DNA of 40,939 bases from Bacillota bacterium (GTDB lineage Bacteria > Bacillota > Clostridia > Saccharofermentanales > Fastidiosipilaceae). Position numbers and translations under genes: made by a program. The DNA is taken from the NCBI GenBank assembly GCA_030057555.1, contig JASGUU010000041.1, positions 1 through 40,939 of the forward strand. Direction: 5' to 3'. This document shows, piece after piece, positions 1 to 6,562 of this stretch (position 1 is the first letter of the stretch; the number at the start of each line of letters is the position of its first letter). Under the pieces are notes generated by a model. That model made no database searches. It was not told the origin of the DNA and was given only the letters and a program-made list of their open reading frames with translations.

Positions 1-108
1 TATTAGCAACCAAAGACGCCTTGAAGAGCCCGGTGCGGGAAAACCGCACGCCGGGTTCTGTGGGGGGCAGGCAGCTTCTTGAAGAAGAAGCTGACCTGTC
101 TACTCGAC
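1..108 (+). mobile_element. Group II intron, 3' end (domains V and VI)
   Basis: Bases 26-58 fold as a canonical group II domain V: an AGC triad at 27-29 faces GTT at 55-57, a CCGG/CCGG helix follows, CG at 49-50 is the two-base bulge, and a GAAA-type loop lies at 39-43. Domain VI follows: CAGG (68-71) plus CAGCTTCTT (72-80) pair with AAGAAGCTG (85-93) and CCTG (95-98), leaving A94 bulged as the branch-point adenosine. The 3' splice site lies between about 103 (...CTAC) and 108 (...CTCGAC). The rest of the intron, including any reverse transcriptase gene, is outside the window. The downstream exon is the 71-bp repeat. I cannot assign the intron subclass from this piece. Confidence 0.85.
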
Positions 109-210
109 AAAGTCCCCATATTGACCAAAAAGGGTCTGTTTCTGGTCAAAACGAAGAGAAATCTAAAAGGCGATTTGGATTACTCGCTATCTTGACCACG
201 AAGGGGTGCG
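109..210 (+). repeat. 71-bp two-hairpin repeat, copy block A
   Basis: One full unit (121-191) and the start of a second (192-210) match the block at 17830-18045 with the same 71-bp period. Hairpin 1 is TTGACCA/TGGTCAA around a 15-nt loop. Hairpin 2 is AATCTAAA/TTTGGATT with one G-T pair. The upstream boundary is cut by the group II intron: the preserved part starts AAAGTCCC, the same sequence that joins two units in the other block. No convincing coding sequence overlaps it. Confidence 0.8.
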
Positions 211-264
211 CACGCAGCTGCGCGGTGCGCATGCCGCTGCTGCGCGGGCCATGGGTCAAGTGAT

Positions 265-373
265 TTCCATATGCGTGCATATCTGCTGCGCCAACACTTC
301 GCTGTTTCCGGTGTTTGAGGAAGGCTCGGAAGAAACTATTACCAGATCCCGACCAATATGACGTGCATCCGAC
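265..373 (+). repeat. Conserved ~107-bp tail following the 71-bp repeats, copy A
   Basis: This stretch aligns nearly end to end with 18243-18348. Shared blocks in order include TTCCATATGC, TGCAT, GCTGCGC, GTTTC, GTGTTT, GAAGGCTC, CCGAC, ATATGAC and TGCA. Both copies lie downstream of the 71-bp repeats in the same orientation, so repeat plus tail look like one composite non-coding element. No function is recognised. Confidence 0.65.
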
Positions 374-606
374 TCCTTTAAGCGATACTCGTCAGAACTG
401 CCACACACGGGAGGGCAGGAGGGGAGAAGGGGAGGTCCGAAGGCGGCATCTCTCCGTCAGGAGTGCGGCCATCTGGCCGCCGGAGTCCCTTTGCCGATCA
501 GGATTGCAGTAATTTCAAAAAAACATGGACGCGATTCATCCCGACCACCCGGTCCCTCCTGGGCGTCACAATCATGAGATGGATACACCCCGCTAACATT
601 TCCAGC
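374..606. other. Non-coding spacer upstream of the leuA leader
   Basis: I see no credible gene here: the short ORFs lack ribosome binding sites and one runs into the T-box. The only clear structure is a perfect hairpin at 465-480, GCGGCCA/TGGCCGC with a 2-nt loop. It has no T-tract, so it is not a standard intrinsic terminator. Confidence 0.5.
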
Positions 607-635
607 TTGACGTCAGCCGCAGGCGTCAGTAAAAT
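607..635 (+). promoter_or_regulatory. Sigma-A-type promoter of the T-box/leuA unit
   Basis: TTGACG at 607-612 and TAAAAT at 630-635 are separated by exactly 17 bp, which fits a vegetative promoter. Transcription would begin near 642, just before the first T-box helix. CGTCAG occurs twice in the spacer region. Confidence 0.7.
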
Positions 636-641
636 GCACTC

Positions 642-956
642 TAATTGCAAATGGGCGCTGACAGGTAGCAGGAATCGGCCCATCTCTTCCAGAGAGGCAC
701 GGGTTGGTGAAACGTGCTGGAGATACTGATTCCGACTCGACCTTGAGCCTGTTCCGGCGAGAGCCGCCCCGCGGGCGGCATGTAGTTGGAACCGTCCGGC
801 CGTCGTTATCCGGCCCGGTGATCGGACAAGTAGCCTGTCCCGTCGCCTTGGAGTGCCGTGAGACGGCTGCCCCTTTTGAAGGGGAGCCCAAAGCTCACGG
901 AAGCAGAGTGGTACCGCGAAGCACCCTTCGTCTCTGAAGACCGAGGGTGCTTTTTT
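642..956 (+). promoter_or_regulatory. T-box riboswitch (tRNA-Leu type) with terminator, controlling leuA
   Basis: The signature T-box sequence AGAGTGGTACCGCG is at 905-918. It is followed by an intrinsic terminator: GCACCCTTCG (921-930) pairs with CGAGGGTGC (942-950), then six T residues (951-956). Stem I is visible: GACAGGTAG on the 5' side, ACAGG/CCTGT (661-665/748-752), GGAATC/GATTCC (671-676/728-733), and a distal arm with AGAGAGG and GGTGAAA. The internal loop on the 3' side (734-747) contains CTC at 736-738, a leucine codon, which suits a leuA leader. Uncharged tRNA should stabilise the antiterminator and allow leuA expression. The specifier assignment is inference; the T-box itself is secure. 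Confidence 0.9.
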
Positions 957-984
957 ATGTGTTCGAAACAACAGGAGAAAACAG

Positions 985-2679
985 ATGAAAGAAATGAACT
1001 GGCGCCGCTACCGCCCCTTTGAGGCCATCCCACTGTCGGATCGGACCTGGCCGGATCGCCGCATAACCGCAGCCCCTGAGTGGGTCAGCGTCGACCTCCG
1101 CGACGGCAATCAGGCCCTCGTGATCCCGATGAGCCTGGAACAGAAGCTTGCCTTCTTTCACTATCTCGTCGACATCGGATTCAAGACCATTGAGATCGGC
1201 TTCCCGGCGGCCAATGACACGGAGTACGAGTTCACCCGCCGCCTGATCGAGGACGACCTCATACCCGATGATGTCGCCATCCAGGTGCTGACACAGTCGC
1301 GGGCGCACATCATCGACCGCACCTTCGAGGCCCTCAAGGGCGCCAGACGCGCCGTTATCCACCTCTACAACTCGACCTCCGCCATCCAGCGCGATGTCGT
1401 CTTTGGCATGTCCCGCGCCGCCTGCCGCCAGCTCGCCGTCGACGGCGCCCGGATGATCCGCGAACGCTTCGAGGGCGGCTGCGGCACCCGGGACTGGCAG
1501 CTGGAGTACTCGCCCGAGTCCTTCTCGGCCACCGAATCTGACTTTGCCGTAGAAGTTTGTGATGCCGTCTATGAAGTCTGGGAGGGCCTGGTTAATGAAA
1601 AGATTATCATGAATCTCCCGAGCACGGTGGAGATGTCAACACCCAACCACTACGCCGACCAGATTGAGTGGTTCTGCCGCCATACCCGCTACCGCGACGG
1701 CATCCGCGTCAGCCTGCACACGCACAACGACCGCGGCACCGGCATCGCTGCGACCGAGCTCGGTCTGCTCGCCGGCGGCGACCGCGTCGAGGGCACGCTC
1801 TTCGGCAACGGCGAGCGCACCGGCAACTGCGACATCATGACCGTCGCTCTCAACCTGCTCTCGCAGGGTGTCAATCCCGAGCTGGACTTCACCGACATCA
1901 ACCGGGCCATACAGATGTATGAGCTCAGCACCAGCATGCCGGTTCATCCCCGCCATCCCTATGCCGGCGATCTCGTCTACACGGCCTTCTCCGGCTCGCA
2001 TCAGGATGCGATCAACAAGGGGCTGCAGCGTCTCGGCAGCGACGTCTACGCCTCCGCACGTGCGGCTGACACTGGCCGCGACGACGTCTGGAACGTGCCC
2101 TATCTGCCGATCGATCCCCACGATGTCGGCCGCAGCTACGAGCCGATCATCCGCATCAACGCCCAGTCCGGCCGCGGCGGCGTCTCCTTTATCATGGAGC
2201 AGCGCTTCGGCTATCAGATCCCGAAGCCCATGCAGCGCGCTTTCAGCGAGGTCGTCACCCGCTACTCGGACCATGTTCAGGACGAACTTCTGCCCGAGAA
2301 GATTCTCGAGCTCTTCCAGGAGGCCTATGTCAACCTGCGCTACCCGCTCGAGCTGATTTCCTGGGAGGACATGAAACTGTCCGAGAGCGAAGTCGCCGCC
2401 CGCGGCCGTTTCACCATGAACGGCAGAATGGTCGAGGTCGAAGGCCGCGGCAACGGTGTTCTCGACGCCCTTGCCACGGGTCTCTCCCGCCTCACCGGCC
2501 TGGACTTCAACATCTCGCTGTATCATCAGCACGCCCTCACGCAGAGCTCCGCCTCGCGTGCCGTCTCCTATATCGGTATCACCTGCGGTGACCGGATCGC
2601 CTATGGTGCCGGCATCAGCAGCGACATCACCCGTGCCTCCATCCGCGGCCTGGTCAGTGCGATCAACAGCCTGGTCTAG
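985..2679 (+). CDS. leuA: 2-isopropylmalate synthase
   Basis: The enzyme condenses acetyl-CoA with 2-oxoisovalerate, the first committed step of leucine synthesis. At 564 residues it has the size of the longer (type 2) LeuA proteins. An N-terminal HMGL-type TIM barrel carries DLRDGNQ at 37-43, with a metal/substrate Asp and Arg, and the metal-binding HTHND at 245-249. The last ~130 residues correspond to the regulatory LeuA dimerisation domain, the usual site of leucine feedback. The start is supported by AGGAG at 973-977, 7 nt upstream. It stands alone after its T-box leader and ends before a strong hairpin; no leuB, leuC or leuD is in the window. High confidence. Confidence 0.96.
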   Translation: MKEMNWRRYRPFEAIPLSDRTWPDRRITAAPEWVSVDLRDGNQALVIPMSLEQKLAFFHYLVDIGFKTIEIGFPAANDTEYEFTRRLIEDDLIPDDVAIQVLTQSRAHIIDRTFEALKGARRAVIHLYNSTSAIQRDVVFGMSRAACRQLAVDGARMIRERFEGGCGTRDWQLEYSPESFSATESDFAVEVCDAVYEVWEGLVNEKIIMNLPSTVEMSTPNHYADQIEWFCRHTRYRDGIRVSLHTHNDRGTGIAATELGLLAGGDRVEGTLFGNGERTGNCDIMTVALNLLSQGVNPELDFTDINRAIQMYELSTSMPVHPRHPYAGDLVYTAFSGSHQDAINKGLQRLGSDVYASARAADTGRDDVWNVPYLPIDPHDVGRSYEPIIRINAQSGRGGVSFIMEQRFGYQIPKPMQRAFSEVVTRYSDHVQDELLPEKILELFQEAYVNLRYPLELISWEDMKLSESEVAARGRFTMNGRMVEVEGRGNGVLDALATGLSRLTGLDFNISLYHQHALTQSSASRAVSYIGITCGDRIAYGAGISSDITRASIRGLVSAINSLV

Positions 2680-2727
2680 GGAGGGGGCGCTCGACGCTCC
2701 CGAAAGCCACAGCGCTGACTACGGAAA

Positions 2728-2759
2728 GAGGGGCGAGCCCTGCGACTCGCCCCTCTTCA
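2728..2759 (+). terminator. Intrinsic terminator after leuA
   Basis: GAGGGGCGAG (2728-2737) pairs perfectly with CTCGCCCCTC (2746-2755) across an 8-nt loop, followed by a weak T-rich stretch (TTCATATTT). It lies 48 bp past the leuA stop. On the other strand it could also serve the minus-strand gene region. Confidence 0.7.
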
Positions 2760-2828
2760 TATTTCAGGCTCTGTCTGATTTCAGGCCCTGTCTGCCAGTA
2801 CCGCTGTCAGCCCATGCGAGAGATGCGA

Positions 2829-4034
2829 CTAGCCATCCTGCTCGACGACCACGACCTCTGTTTTTGCGGCAGCTTCCCTGCCGCCCCGCTTCCCATGGCC
2901 ATGCCGGCCACGGGTAAACAGAAAGGCACTGACCAGGCTCGTCAACGGTGAAACCAGTACGATGCCGATGCAGCCGACAAAGGTGGAGAGGATCTCGGCC
3001 GCTATGGTACGGCTGGTGAGGATGGTGCTCAGCGAGGTGCCCTGGGCCATGAAGACCATCAGGGTGGCGAGGTAGTTGCCGATATAGGCCAGCAGCAGAG
3101 TGCTCGTCTGCGTGCCCACAACCTGACGCCCGATGCGCAGACCGGAGGCGAAGAGCTTGGTCCGGGTGATGTCCGGGCTGTGTTCCTGCACCTCTTCCAG
3201 CGCCGATGAAATATCGATGGCCAGGTCCATGACGGCGCCCGAACAGCTCAGGTAAATGGCACTCTGAAAGATCTCCTTGAGATTGAGGTTGAAGTAGCCG
3301 GCATGCAGCAGTCCCTCGGACTCCTGCATGACCGTTCCACTGAGCTTAAACACATCGGTAAAAACAATGGCGATGACGAAGGTGCAGAAGGCGGACAGGA
3401 CGGCACTGATGATGGCGGAGTAGCTCTTGGGCGTAAAGCCGCCCACCAGCAGCAGCGTCGTGATCGTGATAAAGCAGCCCAGTGCCAGTGCCAGCAGCAT
3501 CGGTGGCCAGCCCCGCAGCAGTCCGGGAATGAGCACCTTCCACAGGGCTACCAGCGTCAGGGCAAAACTGAGGATCGTGCGCATGCCTGTTGTGCCGGCA
3601 AAGAGTATGAGAAGCACGGCAAAGATCAGGAACAGCAGGGCCTCCACATGAAGTCGATACTGGTCCACCAGGGTGGCAAAGGTCACGTTTCCGTCATCAT
3701 CCTGCTCCAGTATGGCAAAGGCGATGTCACCGGGCTTGAAAATCACGTCGCGCTCGACACTGCCCACCATGAGCCTGATGCCGGTCACAAGCTCTCCCTT
3801 GTGGCTGCCGTTCAGAATTCGGATCAGGCAGGACTGCTCGCCCTGATACACCATGCCTGTCTGATAGAGATAATCGTTGTAAACCTCGACAATCTCGGCC
3901 CGCACCTCCTGGGAGTTGCGGTAGAGCTGGCGTTTGTACCCCGTGGGCAGAAGCATCAGGATAAGAAGTACTGCGAGCAGAACGATCGAGAAGATTCTGT
4001 CTCTCTTTTTGGCCTGGCCAGGTACTAACGTCAT
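2829..4034 (-). CDS. YibE/F-like multi-pass membrane protein
   Basis: The 401-residue protein resembles the YibE/F family of Firmicutes. It has an N-terminal membrane segment, a soluble extracytoplasmic part of about 100 residues, then roughly seven further hydrophobic helices rich in Gly and Thr, and a basic, polar C-terminal tail. The conserved style of the last half (SAIYLSCSGAVMDLAIDISS, then GTQTSTLLLAYIGN) fits this family. Its biochemical role is not established; transport is often suggested. I chose the ATG at 4034 because GAGAGGAA lies 8 nt upstream. The longer frame to 4079 begins inside the spacer and has no ribosome site. The phosphatase gene is upstream, separated by a terminator, so it may have its own promoter. 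Confidence 0.8.
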   Translation of the reverse strand: MTLVPGQAKKRDRIFSIVLLAVLLILMLLPTGYKRQLYRNSQEVRAEIVEVYNDYLYQTGMVYQGEQSCLIRILNGSHKGELVTGIRLMVGSVERDVIFKPGDIAFAILEQDDDGNVTFATLVDQYRLHVEALLFLIFAVLLILFAGTTGMRTILSFALTLVALWKVLIPGLLRGWPPMLLALALGCFITITTLLLVGGFTPKSYSAIISAVLSAFCTFVIAIVFTDVFKLSGTVMQESEGLLHAGYFNLNLKEIFQSAIYLSCSGAVMDLAIDISSALEEVQEHSPDITRTKLFASGLRIGRQVVGTQTSTLLLAYIGNYLATLMVFMAQGTSLSTILTSRTIAAEILSTFVGCIGIVLVSPLTSLVSAFLFTRGRHGHGKRGGREAAAKTEVVVVEQDG

Positions 4035-4082
4035 GAAGCGTAATTCCTCTCCAAATGGTACATAGAATAGTACTTTCACGAA

Positions 4083-4110
4083 AAACCCGCGTCCATATGG
4101 GCGCGGGTTT
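4083..4110 (-). terminator. Intrinsic terminator after the alkaline phosphatase gene
   Basis: AAACCCGCG (4083-4091) pairs with CGCGGGTTT (4102-4110). Read on the minus strand the stem is followed by a run of T, and on the plus strand by TTTCGTTTTTG, so it could act in both directions. It separates the phosphatase from the YibE/F gene. Confidence 0.75.
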
Positions 4111-4207
4111 CGTTTTTGTTTTTGATGGCCGGGGACTTCCGCTTAAGGCCTTGCCGCACGCACGTGCAGATTCCTGCGCCGTCCAGTCCCTGCGCTGCTC
4201 TCCGTTC

Positions 4208-5722
4208 TCAGTCGCCGGTCTCCACACCGACAGCATTCAGGAAAGCCGTGAAGATATCCGTGTTGTCATAGGAGCCGCCGAAGTATTCGGCACCGGCACC
4301 GTAGGCATGAACCGCAACGGGCGTTCCCGTATGGCTGTAAGAGGTCCAGCCGATGCCCGACTTGTTGTTCAGGATATGGGTCAGAGTGACGCTCAGGGGG
4401 TTGTAGCCGCCGTAGAGGATGTAGGCTTCCTCGTTGTTCGTCTGCTCTTCGGGAGTCATCAGAGAGGTCTCAAAGGCATCCAGAAGCTTCTTGTACTCAT
4501 ACTTGCTCAGCACCAGGCGCTCGTCTGCGGCAGTAGAGGCCTCAACGGGCGTGACCAGACCGAAGTTCTCGGTGATGATGGGCATGACTTCCTCGAAGCT
4601 GAGTTCGGGATCCTCCTCGAGCATGCCGGAGATCAGGGAGTCGAAGGCAACGAAGCTCATCTGCTGGTAGGCGAGAAGGTCGAAAGCCGTGTCATAGCCG
4701 GTGTAGGACTGGCCGATGGTCATGCCACCAGTCTCATGGTCGCCGGTGACAACGATGAGGGTCTCATCGGGATGCTCGGCAGCGAAATCCAGGGCGACCT
4801 GAATCGCATTTTCCAGCTCGAGGGTGTCGTAGATCGTCGCCTTGGCGTCGTTGGCATGGCAGGCCCAGTCGATCTTGCCGGACTCGACCATGAAGAAGAA
4901 GCCGTTCTCGGGGTTGCCCATGACGTTGATACCGGCCGTGACATAGTCGCTCAGGGTCAGAACGCCTTCCTCGGCGTCGAGTGAGTAGGCCATGGCGCCG
5001 CCGTCCTGGGGCGAGTTGGTGTAGGCATAGACCTTGTCGGCCTCGGCATCGAAAGCCATGATCTCAGCGGGATCACTGGTGACGGTGTAGCCCTTTTCAA
5101 CCAGAATCTCATAGGCGTCCTGCTGATCCTTGTCGGCACCGGTCGGCTTGTTGATCGTGCCGCCGCCGAAGTAGTTGTAGCCGGAGTCGGCCATCTGCAT
5201 GGCGATGTCATAGTACTCGTTGCGGCTGGCAACATGAGCGTAGAAGGCAGCCGGCGTGGCATGGTTGATGGTAACGGTTGAGGCGATGCCGATCTCGTAG
5301 CCCAGATCCTGGCTCAGAATCTCGGAGAGGTTTCTGGGTGCGGTTTCTTTATCAACCTCCAAACCGATGACGCCGCTGTGGGTCTTGATGCCGCAGGAGC
5401 AGGCCGTTGCGGTCGAAGCGGAGTCGGGGCAGAAAGAGGTCGAGTCGAAGGTCGAGGCAATGCCGTTGACGGGGAAAGACGTGAAGTTCAGCTCGCCGGT
5501 CATCACTTCGCCTTCCGTGTTGTTGCCCTTGTAAACTCTGGCTGCACTGGCCTGTACGTGACTCATGCCGTCACCGATAAAAAAGAAGATGTACTTCGGC
5601 ACCGCCGTGGCGTCATCTTCCTCGGCACGGACCGTACCCAGTCCCAGACCGAAGCGGATACCCGCAATCATGGCAAAGGCCAGAATCGCCGAGAGAATCC
5701 TCTTGCTCATTCTTTTACTCAT
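4208..5722 (-). CDS. Secreted alkaline phosphatase (PhoA superfamily)
   Basis: A 504-residue phosphomonoesterase, likely exported to release phosphate outside the cell. The N-terminus is a Sec signal peptide: basic residues, a hydrophobic core at ~9-30, and a VRA cleavage motif near 33. Metal and catalytic motifs are present in order: FFIGDGM with Asp51, DSAS with nucleophile Ser101, VESGKIDWACHAND with Glu280, Asp285 and His289, TGDHETGG with Asp328 and His329, and SHTGTPV with His464. No lipobox or membrane anchor is seen, so it is probably released or wall-associated. The start at 5722 is preceded by AGGAGGAAA; a longer frame to 5764 has no ribosome site. No Pho-box-like repeats were recognised upstream. 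Confidence 0.92.
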   Translation of the reverse strand: MSKRMSKRILSAILAFAMIAGIRFGLGLGTVRAEEDDATAVPKYIFFFIGDGMSHVQASAARVYKGNNTEGEVMTGELNFTSFPVNGIASTFDSTSFCPDSASTATACSCGIKTHSGVIGLEVDKETAPRNLSEILSQDLGYEIGIASTVTINHATPAAFYAHVASRNEYYDIAMQMADSGYNYFGGGTINKPTGADKDQQDAYEILVEKGYTVTSDPAEIMAFDAEADKVYAYTNSPQDGGAMAYSLDAEEGVLTLSDYVTAGINVMGNPENGFFFMVESGKIDWACHANDAKATIYDTLELENAIQVALDFAAEHPDETLIVVTGDHETGGMTIGQSYTGYDTAFDLLAYQQMSFVAFDSLISGMLEEDPELSFEEVMPIITENFGLVTPVEASTAADERLVLSKYEYKKLLDAFETSLMTPEEQTNNEEAYILYGGYNPLSVTLTHILNNKSGIGWTSYSHTGTPVAVHAYGAGAEYFGGSYDNTDIFTAFLNAVGVETGD

Positions 5723-5913
5723 GTGTTCAATTTCCTCCTGATTTTCTGTGAACCTCAGCAGCATACGTATCTGCTTACCGTGATCACAGCCAAGTTTAGG
5801 GGGACATTGTTATGGTTATTGGTAGAGAAGATAAATTCCCAGTAAAGCGGGTGGCCGCTCACGGGAAAGCGGGTGGCCGCTCACGGGCCTGCCTGATGCA
5901 TGGGCCGGACAGC
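5723..5913. repeat. Intergenic region with a perfect 22-bp tandem duplication (5844-5887)
   Basis: Two identical 22-bp copies lie at 5844-5865 and 5866-5887, each starting AAAGCGGGTGGCCGCT. GC-rich tandem boxes of this kind resemble the terminal repeats of IS21-family elements, and no transposase gene is nearby, so this may be a remnant; this is from memory and unproven. The same spacer holds the upstream region of the phosphatase gene. Confidence 0.5.
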
Positions 5914-6552
5914 TCAGAGGGCTGTTTTCAGGCAAAGCTCTGCCAGAGGACAGCCCGGACAGCTCATCTGCTTTCTGCAGTGCTCCTTGCCGTTCTGGAC
6001 GATCAGGGCGTGGAAATGCTGGTAGATCTCTACATCTCGTGGCAGCCCGGCTTCGCAGAACGCTTTTACTTCCATATAGGTTTCTCCGGCAGGAATCGGG
6101 AAACGCCTGAAGAACCTCATCGTGTAGGCATCGACGACAAAGCTCGGAAGCTGAAAGGCATAGAGCAGGATTGAGTCAGCCGTCTCATTGCCGACGCCCC
6201 GAATGCCCAGCAGCTCGGCACGGATCTGTGGCAGAGGACGGCTGCTCAACATGTCCATATCACCGCCAAGGCTCAGCAGCCACTCGCTGACGGCCTTCAG
6301 GTACTGCGACTTTTGCCTGAAAAAGCCTGCGGGCCGGATGATTTCCTGCAGCTCCTCCGGCGACAGAGCCAGAATCCGCTCCGCTGACAGGTCGCCCCCG
6401 AAGCGCGCGATGGCCTTCTCCACATTCGTCCAGGCGGTATTCTGCGTGAGAATGGCACCTACGATGACCTCGAAGGCTGTTTCAGCAGGCCACCATTCGA
6501 GATCACCGTAGTGCGCTAAAAGAATCTCATATATCGTTTCGAGCTTCTGCAT
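5914..6552 (-). CDS. HhH-GPD DNA glycosylase, endonuclease III-like (MagIII-type)
   Basis: A 212-residue base-excision repair enzyme of the Nth superfamily. The helix-hairpin-helix is LGIRGVGNETAD at 115-126, the catalytic Asp is Asp141 in VVDAYT, and a C-terminal 4Fe-4S loop has Cys192, 198, 201 and 207 (C-x5-C-x2-C-x5-C). True endonuclease III has a Lys after the GVG turn; here the residues are Asn-Glu, as in monofunctional alkyl-base glycosylases of the MagIII type. A beta-lyase activity is therefore unlikely; removal of alkylated bases is a reasonable guess. The start at 6552 follows TGAGGAT, which overlaps the stop codon of the upstream GH5 gene, so the two are translationally coupled. 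Confidence 0.85.
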   Translation of the reverse strand: MQKLETIYEILLAHYGDLEWWPAETAFEVIVGAILTQNTAWTNVEKAIARFGGDLSAERILALSPEELQEIIRPAGFFRQKSQYLKAVSEWLLSLGGDMDMLSSRPLPQIRAELLGIRGVGNETADSILLYAFQLPSFVVDAYTMRFFRRFPIPAGETYMEVKAFCEAGLPRDVEIYQHFHALIVQNGKEHCRKQMSCPGCPLAELCLKTAL

Positions 6553-6562
6553 CGTCCGATCC

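Noticed and set aside
498-971. Minus-strand frame of 157 codons upstream of leuA
   Set aside because: It covers the promoter and T-box of leuA on the other strand, and has no family resemblance or ribosome site.
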